From contig OZ024870.1 of assembly GCA_964017185.1 (NCBI GenBank), positions 59,064,812 to 59,128,811 on the forward strand: a DNA stretch of 64,000 nt. The letters run 5' to 3'. The notes under the pieces were generated by a model. That model saw nothing but the letters and a program-made list of their open reading frames with translations, was not told the origin of the DNA and ran no database searches. A program made the position numbers and the translations under genes. This document shows, one piece after another, positions 35,637-48,084 of the stretch (position 1 is its first letter; each line of letters opens with the position of its first letter). The DNA comes from Rugalucina vietnamica. Taxonomy: Eukaryota > Mollusca > Bivalvia > Lucinida > Lucinidae.

Positions 35637-36757
35637 AATTTATTTCAGCCTGTTGTTTCTATACGACCCATCGAAGACAACTTAATACTAATGACCCAGC
35701 TCCACTTTCCGAAGATTTCTGCGACGTTTCTCCAAACGAAGCTACTTAGTCTCGTTGCAGACGTTACTTGGAGCTCGTGAGCACGTGCAGAAATGTTTTC
35801 CGAGCTCATTATTTTCTACTTCTTGGACATTCATATCGATCACATAGCGGTCTTCAACGTGATATACGTGTTTTGCGCACATTTCTTGTAATTTAAGGAA
35901 ATCCATCGTATCATTTTCAGAATTTATTTGAATGTATTGTATCTGCATTTTTCCCAAATGTTGCAATAATTTGAAATTGTGTTTTAGAATGAATTTATTC
36001 CTAGTTATGGGTGCGCTGTTTGCTGGCATCACCAGGGTCCAAAAACCAAAAATACTCAGCAAAACAAACTTATGTAGTGTCAGCTATAAATATATGGTGG
36101 TAGGCTGGCACAAAATATCACGGTCGTCTTGACTGGCATGGATCTAACCATGTTTGTAAGGCCGGCTTGATGTCATTTTTTTCAATTTTTATGAAATATG
36201 GACAAGATCTGAATAAGTTGTTTGTTTAAAGCTGGCAAAAGCCAAAAACTGCTTAAGTTGAAAGGGGCATTTACAACTGAAACGCTGGAACTGCTTGAAC
36301 GTCCCCTGAGCAATCAATGCCTCGCCAGGCTAGGCGAAACCGAACAAACACTCAAATACCAAATACCCCTGGAAAAATAACAAGATCGATTTCATTGCTC
36401 ATTCTGGCATTGTACAATTTCCTTCCTTTGACAACAGTATCATTATCAGGTCATGAATTACTCCATATTAGCGACAAATTGTTCCTTTGCAGGCATCATG
36501 CAAACCGGAATCTGTGGATTTTTACAATTATTTTGTCACCATCTCTTGATAAATCGCTAATAAGTGGTTTTTCATTATGTCGAATTCGCTTAAAGAAGTA
36601 ATTTCCATGTTAAGATGCCATCTTGTGGAAATATGACCTTCTTGATTCCAGCTTTTGGAAATAAAATTGGAGTTAAAGCGGGAAATTCTCCGGAAAATTA
36701 TGTCCCAATGGTCCTATGTTGAATGAGTATGACTGAGTGAAGCATTAAGCAGTCATT

Positions 36758-36760
<3 letters not shown>

Positions 36761-36813
<53 letters not shown>
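36761..36813. repeat. GA dinucleotide microsatellite
   Basis: About 26 perfect GA units. Confidence 0.97.
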
Positions 36814-36817
<4 letters not shown>

Positions 36818-36929
36818 CTTTTCCCTGATATTGGAGAAATAAGGTGCTAGAGGCTTTGTTAGAACTGTCAAAGATTTCAAAGCATCGTAATACACCATGC
36901 AGATATATTTGAATAAAAGTGGAATAACA

Positions 36930-39900
36930 TCTAACGTAACGGTATCACCGCCATCTTGTCACATGACCTCGTTATCGCCTACCGATAGCGCACGACTAGC
37001 AGCAATTAGTCGATGGTGTGAGATACTAGTGCGATAATGGGCGATAACTTGTGGCTCAAAACACTTCCGTAATGATGTTGTGCACTTTTAGTTGCACCGT
37101 TAATTGTGGAGTGGTCAAAGGAGGTGCAATATGTGTATCAAAAATGTGTTAGACAACACTTTAGTAAAAGTTTTATGCAATAAACTTTTCTACAGTTTGA
37201 AACTTGGACCACGCCGTTAGAACCTTCAGTTCCTGACTGCATCTGTTACATGAAAGCATTCATTGTGGCGTTGGCTACCTTAAGATAGTTCAATTTGTCA
37301 CCGTTGTTGAGTCCGGACTTAATAATTGTTAATGTTTCCTTTGACGAGAGTTGCATGTTCTCCTAGAAAATATCAAGTGTGCTTTGCAGGCCTCGTTATA
37401 CCATCGCCTGAATGAACATTGAAAACTGGTCCATCCCATGTATCCAATTCAGATCGACCAGTACGTGCCTCTTACTTCTGTTTTGTCAAAGCATGTAAAT
37501 ATACCTCACTTCCAGTTTACTGAATTCTGTTTGACAGACTAAACTAGCAAGCGAATTTCTTTTTCCAGAATATATGTTCCGACTGGAAACATGTTTCGCG
37601 TTCCACACTCATCAATTCCCTGATTGATTTGTTGCTTTCCTCCCTCTGGCCGCAATCCATCTATCCTCATTAGAGGTTTAACGGGAAAGATACGTCTTGT
37701 TTATGTATCATATCGAACCCACACTGCTAATTGGTAACAGTTACTTATTAGGCTTCTGTGGAAAGCTGAAAATTCCAAAGGTTCGCAATCGGCCAACATA
37801 AATAGCGGATTGAAAATGGGTTGAGGTATCCCTGTTTGAGCGTTCTTACAAAATCTCGCTGTAATCTGATATTAAGATGGCTGAATGTGCACCCTCATGG
37901 ACCAATGTGTGCGGTCGCATGGTTGCTGGATCTCTTTCAAATCTGCAAACCGTAGTTGCCATTTTTGTTCATATGGCGTTAGTAGTAGAACTGAGATGCC
38001 GTCATTGCTTATATTTTATTCTGTTGTGCATTGAAACGCTGGCCATTCCTACTCTTGGGTACCGTTTTTCAGAAAAAAAAACAAAAAAAAAAAACTATGA
38101 TTTGAAGAAGTTTTTCCATTTCTAGATCACAGTATTTCAAAGAATATGGTCTCCAATTTTCTAAGATTCAAGAATCAATTGTAGTCCGGCTGCGACACAC
38201 GTTTCTTCAACGATAATTAATAAGTTTCGAACATAATTGTCAGTTCATGGAAAGCCGGTCAAACCCCGGGAGCCTATTCTTCAATAGAACTCGTTGATCT
38301 GCGACAGGTCCGGAAAATAATTGCTGTAATTAACAACTTCCGGTACCGTTCCGCCCTGTAACACCACGGTTCCGGTCGTTCTGGAATTGTCTTCTGCGTT
38401 GAATAAGAGGACGGAAGCGAGGCGAAACGGTTAACTGACGTTTTCATCTGCTAATGAGACTCAGGCTGGGTTTAATATTGTCCCTTTTTCAAATTATATT
38501 GTATTTGCTGGCTGAGAAATATTTACTTTAACAAGAAAAACTTACCGTCGTAGGACTACTTAAACGTAACGCCAGTACAATATTCTGCTTAATAGTCACA
38601 GGCTTTATATCTTGGGTTGGTATTTCTATTTCGAGGCGTAACCAAAGTCGACTTATTCAGACAAAAGCTCGCCTAGTCCATCATAGACACTTTGTTCATG
38701 TGATACGCTCAATCGTGCCCTTTAGAGGTCTAGGGCAAGTTTACGTCGTTATTCTGCACATTCACATTCTGGTGTGGAAGATTACGTACATTGATGTTCA
38801 GAGATTAGTATCAAACAACTGCACATGTGTCACTTGTAAGTTTGATTGTCATTGCACATTCATATAAGACCTCGGTAAATTCAAAGTTTTTAAGTCGAAA
38901 ATGTGTAGTGAAAGGTTACAACAAAATCTTGTTTAACTTGTGAAAGAAGGCGAATCAGAATGCCATGGGAATTTGTTTATGACACACAAAATGTCTACTT
39001 CAGCTATAATCTTATCCGACGGGGTGTTGATTTCAACAATGGAGGCCAGCTCAAGGACCGATTGACCGTCAGCTGACCTAGTCACGTGACGGACTGCACG
39101 CGGAGCCGGTAAAAAGTTTGTGTCTCTTTTTGCCTAATCTCCGACCGAAGGAGACAAAAGATTCTATTGTTGCGTTTATCGTTCATTGCATCAGAAATAA
39201 GATTCATTCGTTTAAGCATTATTGTGGTGTTTAGTTATGCTTTTGTAATACTAGACGCTGAAAATCAACTCCTGAACTGTTTAACTGAAATATGTCAACA
39301 ACGTTACCTTTTAGCCGCTGTTTTCATCTATAAAATATGTTGTTTTTGTCCAAGAATATACTGGTTCAGTAGTACTCCTTTTTTCAGTGTAGTTCAATGC
39401 AAGCCTTTCAATGCATCAAACTGAAGTTGCCTGACTTACTCCAAACACTCTCTCGTAGAAAGTACATAATATGGTCGACATAACATTATAGTTCTATTAA
39501 AGAATGAAAAACATAAAGGTACCGAGAATTAAATTTGATACCACGGATACCGGGACATTGCAGCAAATGCGCATAATTTGTAATAATCTCAAATTATATG
39601 CATCATGGCCATTAGTTTGCCAAGGTTAAATGATTCTTGGAAGCGCATGTTGCACAGGTCTATTCAACGAGAAAGAAAGTGGAATAAAAAGATAAATGTA
39701 TTTTAGAGATCATTAGAAACCGCCTAATTTCTAATGAAGAAATTTTACGGCTTTATTGTGCGCTCCGATTGACGGCTAGCTCGTGCTCTCGCTGATAGAC
39801 ACGTGACTACAACGTAGCTGACACGCATCAAGTTCGGTCCAAACCGCGAAATCGTGTTCAGTCCGATATTAAACTGTCTTCAAATCAGATATCAAATAAC

Positions 39901-40300
39901 GAGAGATAATTTCTACAAATCATTTTTTGAGAGTTTCGAAGGAAAAGATAAAATCACCGAATTTGATAACAAATGACACGTGTTAAATGTCTTCAGCTAT
40001 TAATTATGATTTCTTGGACTGTAACGGTTGTTTTAACATTGACATGTTTAGGCTGGTAGGAGAAAATAAACTATTGCATGTATGCGCAATGTAAAGTTTC
40101 AAAATGTGCATGCTGTGTGTTAAACTCCCTTTAATTTTATACACTTGTGGCACATATATGTCAATTTGAACAACTTTTCCATACCACAAGTATAAGCTTT
40201 AACAAAAAGCTTGGTCTACGCTTCGCATATATAAATTAGAATGTCAAAGAATCTGACCGTACTCCCATTTCATCGTGGTGCATTTGACTGAACAGAAATA
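36930..40300. promoter_or_regulatory. Repeat-poor, mixed-composition intergenic block; candidate shared enhancer region
   Basis: This stretch between the two divergent Lhx2/9 genes has few of the repeats that fill the rest of the window and a more even base composition. It carries scattered homeodomain-type ATTA sites (for example CTGTAATTAACAAC near 38315 and ACGATAATTAATAAG near 38212). Near 39005-39095 is a tight cluster of motif-like words: CTTATCC (GATA type), AACAATGG (SOX type), GTCAGCTGAC and GTCACGTGAC (E-boxes). No coding potential was recognised. Enhancer function is inference. Confidence 0.3.
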
Positions 40301-40309
40301 AAACGCTGT

Positions 40310-40505
40310 GCTGTGAAAGCATTCATACCTGACAATCGACCGTCACGATGCTATCGGTTCATTTAATTTCGTTGTGGCTTGGATCATGAGAATGTAAATG
40401 GCTACACAGGTGGGGCGCGGTCAAAGCTTTCATACCTGACCATATAGCGTCACAATACCGTCGGTTCATTTCATTCCGTTGTTGCTTAGATAGGATGCAA
40501 TCATG
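40310..40505. repeat. Two diverged tandem units of about 108 bp
   Basis: The phrase TTCATACCTGAC-AT-G-CGTCAC-AT-C-TCGGTTCATTT occurs near 40321 and again near 40429 with about 20% differences. Confidence 0.65.
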
Positions 40506-40737
40506 CACCAGTTCCACGAATTTAACAATTTGCCCCATTTTTGGTACCAACTGCACCGTTACCAACCAAAGGGAGGTTTGCATGGGTGTTTTGGGGTGTT
40601 TACACGGTCCTTGGCGAAACGACCCGGAATCCTACTAACACGATGGTCAAGCCACTAGACTCAAACCGTGCAGTTGCAGTTGTAGAGAGGTGTAAGAGTT
40701 GTCTTGTAAGTAGGTCAATCTCAAACATTAGAGTAGT

Positions 40738-40920
40738 CTACGCGCTGGCGCGTAGACAATACCAGCGCGTAGACAATAAATGTCTGATAGCAGAGATATC
40801 CGCCGCTAGCGAGGAAACACATTTCTTTTGAAAGTAGAGCTGGCTTAATACTATGTATCAGGAGCATATAATCTTCTCAGGAGCATATAATCTTCTGAGA
40901 TATTATAGGCTCCTGTATGT
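40738..40920. repeat. Short palindromes
   Basis: GTCTACGCGCTGGCGCGTAGAC (40737-40758) is a near-perfect palindrome, followed by AATACCAGCGCGTAGACAAT. Then AGGAGCATATAATCTTCTCA occurs twice in tandem (40860-40897), followed by an inverted partner ATTATAGGCTCCTG. Confidence 0.6.
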
Positions 40921-41519
40921 ATACGAAACACTTTTCTGAAATTGTTACATACAAAGGTAAGGCTAAATCATGAAAGTCACCAAAATGTGACACTTTTCAT
41001 GGCCTTCACCGTACATGTTTCTTGGTGCCACTGATGACATTTTTAAACAGCTTCCAGAACCAAAGTTCGCGTGTTGTAATAATCTGATTATTACAATTTT
41101 ATCAAAGCGTGTTTCTTTGATTAGTTTATTGAATTTATTTATTGGCATAATATCGCGAGACCAAATTTTATTGACTTATTAGCGAGTTTACGGCATCAAA
41201 ATGACAGTGAAACCCTAATAATGGGCTACAAACCGAAATGACGATTTTACGACTTCATATTCAATTTTTCAACCGTCGTCCAGAACATTTGAGGTCAACC
41301 AACTATTGCGCTGGGTACATTTATGGCCATTGGACGTATAGCTTGGCTTAACACGTCGTGAATTCAAGTTAAGGAGTGAATAAAATTGTCAGCCATAAAA
41401 AATGCGGTTTTGAATCATTGCTTCAGATTATCAGACAATGTTTAAAACAAAAATACATGAACAATTCTTTGTCATTGCTCACATTGTCATTGTCAAGTGC
41501 TCGAGCGACCAGATGCGTG

Positions 41520-41640
41520 CGTTTCTTAACATTGGTAAAAATGGTACCATTGGTAGACAAATACCGTTCAAGGTTTTACCAATTGTACCATTGGCAATGA
41601 CATTGGTACCATTACCAACGGTACCAATGTTACCAACATA
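41520..41640. repeat. Cluster of ACCATTGGTA / GGTACCATTGG palindromic words, left
   Basis: ATTGGTAAAAATGGTACCAT then TGGTAGACAAATACCGTTCA and further TACCATTGG words. A related cluster lies at 43405-43530, on the other side of the tandem-unit element. Confidence 0.6.
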
Positions 41641-41770
41641 TTATGGCAGCAAATGACGCAGACAGAATACAGTATCGGTAAATCTATTAAGACGTGAAAG
41701 GTCATGTTATTCAATATGGCAAGCTTAAAATTATTTCATGAATTTCATAAATAATCACTAATTTTTTTTT

Positions 41771-43296
41771 TTAACTCACCTGAGCCGAAAGCTCACAGGT
41801 GAGCCTATAGTATACCCATGCTCCGTCGTCCGTCCGTCCGTCGTCCGTCGTCCACAATTTCAAAGATTTTCTACTCTGAAACCGCATGGCCAATCAAAGC
41901 CAAACTTCATGTGGAGCATCCTTAGGAAGGGGGAACGAAAGTTTATATAAATGGTTCAGGTCACATTACCAAGATGGCCGCCATGGCTATAAATAGCAAA
42001 AACCTTTAAAAAATCTTCTTCTCCAGAACCAGTGGGCCGATTTCCACGAAACTTGGTATGTAGCATCTGGGACTTAGGCCCATCATAGTTTATATAAATC
42101 ATGACCTAGGATGACCTTGGCCTATTTTACGGCAAGGTCAACTTAGGTCGCCAATGCATTTGAATGGGAAAAAAATGGTAAAATGCTATTTAATGGGTAA
42201 AACTTACTGGGAATGGCAAATGGACAGAAGATTAATGTTAATGGAAAATTTTAGCCCCTTGGGGGTTGTCTGCCCCTGCCCCGGGGCTATATACATGTAT
42301 ATTTCCATAATAATGAAACATCTTCTCCCCTGAAACCGCTTGGCCAATCAAAGCCAAACATCATATGGAGCATCCTTGGGAAGGGGGAAAGAAGTTTTAT
42401 ATAAATGGTCAAGGTCACATGACCAAGATGGCCGCCATGGCATAAACAGAAAAAAAAAACCTTTAAAAATCTTCTTCTCCAGAACCAGAAGGCCAATGAT
42501 TTTGAAACTTGGTGTGAAGCATCAGTGACTGAAGCTCTACAAAGTTTATATAAATCATGACCCTGGGATGACCTTGACCTATTTTACGGCAAGGTCAACA
42601 TAGGTTGCTCATGCATTTGAATGGGAAAAAAGTGTTAAAATGTAATTTGTAGGGAAAAACTTGCAGGAAATGGGCAAATGGACTTAAGATTGATGATTCT
42701 GAAAAAAAAATGGACCCCAGGGGTCTGTCTGCCCCCACACCGGGGAAATATACATGTATATTACAGTGATATTCAAAGATCTTCTTTTCTGAAACTGCTT
42801 GGCCAATCAAAGCCAAACTTTATGAGAAGCATTGTTAGGCAGTGGGAATGAAAGTATACATAAATGGTCAAGGTCACATGACCAAGATGGCTGCTATGGC
42901 TATAAATAGCAAAAACCTTTAAAAATCTTCTTCTCCAGAACCAGAAGGCCTATGATTTTGAAACTTCGCATGAAGCATCAGGCAATGGAGCTCTCCAAAG
43001 TTTATATAAATCGTGACCCTTGAATGACCATGACCTATTTTACGGCAAGGTCAACTTAGGTCGCCCATGCATTTGAATGGGGAAAATTGTTAAAATGTCA
43101 TTTGAAGGGCAAAACTTGCAGTGTATTGGCAAATGGACTGAGGTTTTATGTTTTCAAAAAGAAATTGACTCCAGGGGTTGCTCTGACCCGGCCCTGGGGT
43201 TATATACATGTACATTACCATTCTAGTCAAAAAAGTTTACTGGTATATATCTCGGGTTTCAGGTGAGCGTTTACAGGACCATTGGTCCTCTGGTAT
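41771..43296. mobile_element. 1.5-kb non-autonomous element with three tandem 455-460-bp units
   Basis: Its termini carry AACTCACCTGAGCC and inverted TTTCAGGTGAGCG. Inside, three long units begin near 41875, 42330 and 42790 (CTGAAACCGCTTGGCCAATC then AAAGCCAAAC). Each continues with CCAAGATGGCCGCCATGGC, CTTCTTCTCCAGAACCAG, ACGGCAAGGTCAACTTAGGT and a TATACATGTATAT spacer. The first unit follows several CCGTCGTCCGTC words. I recall similar CTCACCTGAGC-ended repeats being widespread in mollusc genomes; no database check was done. No transposase is encoded. Confidence 0.78.
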
Positions 43297-43404
43297 TAAA
43301 GATGAAATGTAAATTTTTCTATGATAAATAACACAATATACATAGAAAATAAAAAAGGCAAAAACGATTGCGGTAGGTGTATTGATTAATATTATAAAAA
43401 TTCC

Positions 43405-43530
43405 ACCATGTGATCTACCAATGGTACCATTGTTATTGGTAACAGAAAAACGTTCAGGGTTTTCGGGTTGCCATTGGTAAAAATGTTACCAATGGTACCA
43501 TTGGTAGATTTGCAGGTGTTATCATTGGGA
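43405..43530. repeat. Cluster of ACCATTGGTA / GGTACCATTGG palindromic words, right
   Basis: CTACCAATGGTACCATTGTT and, about 70 bp on, GTTACCAATGGTACCATTGG. Together with the left cluster it brackets the 41.8-43.3 kb element. Confidence 0.6.
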
Positions 43531-43912
43531 GAACCCCGAACGTACATGTAGCCACTATTCGCAAAAGGGGATGGGGCGGCCAGTAGAATGGTCTAATCAG
43601 CAAAAGGCATCGCGTCGGAAATAGAAGAGAGAATGTCCTAGCGTGTTGTGACCTTCAACATGGAACATTCGCCTTCAACGGACTTTGCTTTTAGACATTA
43701 AGCTTTTTCCCCCCATTTTCAGGTCCTGGGAGAAAGACGTTTTGATGTCACAAACAACATCATGAAATGCTCTTTTGTGGATTTCCGCAGTGCCAGACTG
43801 CAGCATGGACCAGCCTTTGATAATTGTAAAGATAGATCAAACTGTTTGTTATGCTTTTAATTTGTTTTCAAACATATCAGTTCTAGGTTACGTTGGGAAT
43901 CGCATACATTTC

Positions 43913-44192
43913 ATCAGGAAAACATGTCCGTGTAATGTATACCCCCTTGAACCCCACTTTTATATAGCAAAATTGGGGTATGCAGGGGTATACCTATTTT
44001 TCTTATTTTTGGTCCAAAACATAGATTGTGGGTACTCGTTAGAACCGCCTCATCGAGGCGGTTCTAACGTGTACCCACAATCTATGTTTTGAGCAAAAAT
44101 AAGAAAAATATGAATATTTTTTTACTGAAAATTTTCAATTTTTACAACTTTAAAAATCTCTGTTTACTGCATGGGCAAGTTTTCGTAATGTT
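43913..44192 (-). repeat. B-family palindromic element, full, reverse orientation
   Basis: It begins CATCAGGAAAACATGTCCGT and ends GGGCAAGTTTTCGTAATG, with central GAACCGCCTCATCGAGGCGG. Confidence 0.85.
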
Positions 44193-44727
44193 CAGGCCTT
44201 AGATTTTATGACATCGTAAACAAAATTATCAGACTCTTCTTCAACTTTGTGGTGAAGTTTCCAATAAATGCTCTGATATTTCAGAGCAAGACATTCTATC
44301 GATAATGAAATTCAAATAATTTTCAGAAAGTTGTTTATATAATGATATCTCGAATAGATGTGTTTTATTTATGTTGTACACAAAGATAGCGAAGCATCAT
44401 CAGTTTTAGTGTTTTGGCATTAAGATGTCTCCATACGCCATAAAACGTAGGGCGTGTATTTATACACCTGTCATTGTTGGGATGCTGACAGTTTGATGTG
44501 CTCGTGTTGATGGACAGGTTCGATACGCCTCTGTGTTGTGTTAGCACAAATCTTTAAATGCTACTTGCATACAATAGTGCATGTTGTTGTCGTGTTTCGC
44601 ATGTTTAATAATTCCTTCAATATTGTCTTCCTAAATTTCAGATTACACCATGAAATGGGCGGACCTGTAGTAGGAACCATGGCTCTACCATTAGAACTTT
44701 CTGGGATTAGTACCTTTCAAAATAAAT

Positions 44728-44948
44728 GAGCCGCCTCGTGGGAAAACCAACAATGTGGTTTCCGAACAGGTCCGACACAAACCAGCCTGTACAAGTATAG
44801 AAAAGAGCTAGAAGCTTGAAATTTCGGATTTAAGTAGAAGAGGAATTGTACTATCCGAGTAGTGAAAACAAAGGCGCTGTTACCGCGAAGCTGATCTGCG
44901 TCTTTGTTTTCGCACATGCAGATTGTAGGTTTTCTCACGAGGCGGCTC
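44728..44948. repeat. GAGCCGCC-family element, copy 5
   Basis: A 221-bp copy in reverse orientation, with one arm of the central palindrome shortened. Confidence 0.85.
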
Positions 44949-46204
44949 AAATGTAAATTGATGTATCATTTTTGAATGGCTATACCTGTAATATTTGAAA
45001 GGAATTTCTTGCCATTTTTGTCAATGTGGCTGTCAAATTTTCCAGATAAATTGGCGAACTTTCGTTGTATTCCGCATTTGGTTGGCTCCATAATTTTACT
45101 TGTCCTGTTGACCAAATCCATAAATAACATATTGATTCTATTGACAAGCATTTCTCCGCAGATCTATCATGAAACAAGGCATGTAATTAGTCTCGCGTGC
45201 ACGCACATGCCACGAGATTTGGCGAGATAAATGATATTTTTATCTTGCTCGCGGATAGCTACAACTGCGATAAGTAGGCCCCCAGTCGTGATACATGGTG
45301 TAAAAACGTCGTGACAAGCATTATTTGCGGTAAAAGAATATTTTCTGGCGTTTATATCACGTGTTTTTTGTCTTTAAGAAAAGTTTAAAATCTCATCAGT
45401 TTGATTTTCTTCGTTTGGCGCCATTCTCAGTGCAAACACATCATGGCATTTCGATACGGACGTTTGGTCCAATAAACCAACAAGTCGTTTCTACACTGGC
45501 AGACCCAAGACGTACCTACCTACCCACGAAGCACATGTCATTTTGTTACTACAGATTATCGACCGAGGGAAGCTTTTGATTTCTTTCATTGCGGTTTTAA
45601 AATACATGTTCTAAAAAGGTAAACAAAATGTAACACGTTCCTTCAGCTTTCTCATAAATACTTCAAATACCTTTGTTGATATTACACAAAATGCACAAAC
45701 TTTTTAAATACGGCTTCTTTTATATTTTCTAGGATATATCAAATATCAATGTTGACACACAAATTTAAATCGGAAGTTTTATTTACAAAAGTAGTACTTT
45801 CAGGTCCTATCCTTTATACCGTGTTAAACGTTTCAATATTTGAACAGCCGGTGAAATCCCACCATCGTAGAAAATATCACACCTTTGAATGTACCGTTAG
45901 AATTAGCATGTTTCGATTTGCTTTAGTGAATCGTCTGACATCCCAAGAGCCTGCATGGTGTACATTAAACTTTTTCGAAGTCAGCTCAGAGTAGGGACAT
46001 GGGCATTCGAAAGAACTTCCATAGTTACAGTTGTGTACATTGTGTGTGTTGTCACAGTGATGATTTAAAGATATATCCTCATAATTTTCTGTTTACCGCT
46101 TTTGTGATCGTAACCTTTGTAATTGGTTGATGCTAGCAGGACTTGATGGCTACCTTGTTGGGAAAAAGCTAATCATTTTGCTTTTCATACTTGTTGTAAC
46201 ATTT
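44949..46204. other. Intergenic sequence, nothing recognised
   Basis: Moderately complex sequence upstream of gene B with no domain-bearing frame. It could hold regulatory DNA but shows no specific sign. Confidence 0.4.
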
Positions 46205-46445
46205 GAGCCGCCCCATGGGAAAACCAACAATCTGCATAGGCGAAAACAAAGGCGCAGATCAGCTTCGCGGTGACCGCGAAGCTGATCAGCGCCTTTGTTT
46301 TCGCTACTCGGATAGTACAATTCCTCCTCTACTTAACTCTAAAAGTTCAAGCTTCTAGCTATTTTCTGTGTTTGTACAGGTCGGTTTGTGTCGGACCTGC
46401 CTGAAGTTCGGAAACCACATTGTTGGTTTTCCCACGAGGTGGCTC
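46205..46445. repeat. GAGCCGCC-family element, copy 6
   Basis: A 241-bp copy with the central palindrome AGCTTCGCGGTGACCGCGAA intact. Confidence 0.85.
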
Positions 46446-47074
46446 ATTTTTGGAATGTTTAGTGGTGTACTTTCTTTGCCGCCTGGTGTCTTGGTTGGGG
46501 TTTTATTTTTATTGTATCAGTTCCTTTGCCATTTATTGATCTATATTCCGCTTACTAATGTATTTCTGTTCTGTTTTTCGCTAGCTTTGAACATTCTGCG
46601 TTTTTATTCATAATCCTCGGTTCTTCATGCATAACAAGTGTTAACTTGTGACATCCTTGACAAAGTATCAAAAATGTATCAAAAGTTGATCTAAGGAACA
46701 TGTGTACTAGAAGTACCTCTTTGAAACCACTTTGAGTTTGGACTGTCCTTGATTTTACATTGTCAAAAATCTTGTAGATATTCTTATAATACACATTTTG
46801 AAATGACGACAATATACATTGGTATTATTATTATCATTATTATTATTATTTGTTGTTGTTGTTCTTGGTGATGAGTAGTGGCTGAATAAATTAATTCAAT
46901 ATTATACATATAATGCTAGAGATGCAAGGCATCTATGAAGATCAGTATCTGGAAAATACTGAATACTACGAGCTCCGATCACCTACATACAGACTATGCG
47001 GTTGTTATCGTTCTAAGAGATCGATGCATACACTATTATATTCATCCGCTTGTTTGCTATAGGCTCTTAAAGCT

Positions 47075-47125
47075 GCTGAAGCTGAGAGGGCGGGTTGAAA
47101 TATTAAGCTCCGCCTTGATAATCAA
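47075..47125 (+). promoter_or_regulatory. Candidate GC-box pair upstream of gene B
   Basis: GAGAGGGCGGG (about 47085-47095) and CTCCGCC (about 47108-47115) form two opposed GC-box-like motifs about 500 bp before the gene B start codon. The surrounding sequence is AT-rich. This is only motif-level support. Confidence 0.25.
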
Positions 47126-47601
47126 ATGATATGATTCCCGTTATTTACAAATTAGATTCTGTGCGGGGGATAAAATATAATAATACATTTAACTCTCTAG
47201 AGAAGCTTGCGAAACCAATGTAAATATCCTACCGCGCAGGCTATAACCGGGTTATTTAGATAGAAAATAGAGAGATTTTGAGGAGTTTTTGATCTCAAAG
47301 ATTAAAAACGTTTGTTTTATTGTTGAAACTTGAATGGTGCGGAACATTTGTAAAAGATGAAATTTTCTGCAAGTGTTTAAGTGGGATTATATTACAGGAT
47401 TAAAATACTTTAACCTTCTATACAGGGCCATCTTCAAAACAACACCCATTGATGTTTATATTGATAATGTTCGGCAAATAAGCGCTTTGAAAAAAAAAAA
47501 AAAAAAAAAAAAAAAATGAATCTTAAATGTGACTATTGATAAAACTTTCCGGCTAGACTTTTCACCTGTTGTCATAGAAACTGGGCTTCTAGAACTTCGT
47601 T

Positions 47602-47706
47602 ATGATCGAGCGACAGATGACCAGTCCGACGGACGAAGATTTCCCGCGGGGTGGTGGCACCATGAGTCACATGGAGGACAAATTCTACACTGAGTCCGTA
47701 AATCAG
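47602..47706 (+). CDS. Lhx2/9-like: Gene B exon 1: short N-terminal coding exon
   Basis: This is a 35-codon exon: MIERQMTSPTDEDFPRGGGT then MSHMEDKFYTESVNQ, followed directly by GTAAATAG as donor. The ATG is the first after an in-frame TAG and has G at -3. It ends in phase 0, which is what the gene B LIM1 exon needs, and it mirrors gene A exon 1. It is too short to stand out as an open frame. It was found by looking for a partner to the LIM1 exon on the same strand. No domain is present, so the call rests on start context, donor, phase, composition and position. A GAGCCGCC-family repeat begins only 27 bp into the intron. Confidence 0.62.
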
Positions 47707-47732
47707 GTAAATAGTTGAGTTGAGAAGAATTT

Positions 47733-47948
47733 GAGCCTTCGCATGAGAAAACAAACAATTTGCCGGTTTCGGACCAGGTCCGACATAAACCGGAACAGGC
47801 TAGAAGCTTGAAATTTTCGATTTACTAAAGAAGAAGAGGGGTTGTGTAGCGAAAACAAAGACGCTGATCAGCTGTGCAGTTACTGCACAGCTGATCTGCG
47901 TCTTTGTTTTCGCATATGCAAATTGTTGGTTTTCAGATGCCGTGGCTC
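47733..47948. repeat. GAGCCGCC-family element, copy 7, beside the gene B exon 1 donor
   Basis: A 216-bp diverged copy with central CAGCTGTGCAGTTACTGCAC palindrome. It begins 27 bp after the exon 1 splice site. Confidence 0.8.
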
Positions 47949-48084
47949 ATTTAGGAAGGAGCCGCTTCAGGAGAAAACATCTTTTGCATTTGCAGAACGA
48001 CGTCTCTGATCTCTGAGCTGTCTTAAAAGTAAATAAATAAATAACTAAATAAATAAATAAATAAATAATATGGGATTTAAAGTG

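Noticed and set aside
35331-35780. 149-codon plus-strand frame (GENKGADQLRSNCEADQRLC type) as a gene
   Set aside because: It is the translation of a GAGCCGCC palindromic repeat; related peptides appear at 3.2, 23.5, 44.7 and 57.2 kb wherever the repeat occurs.
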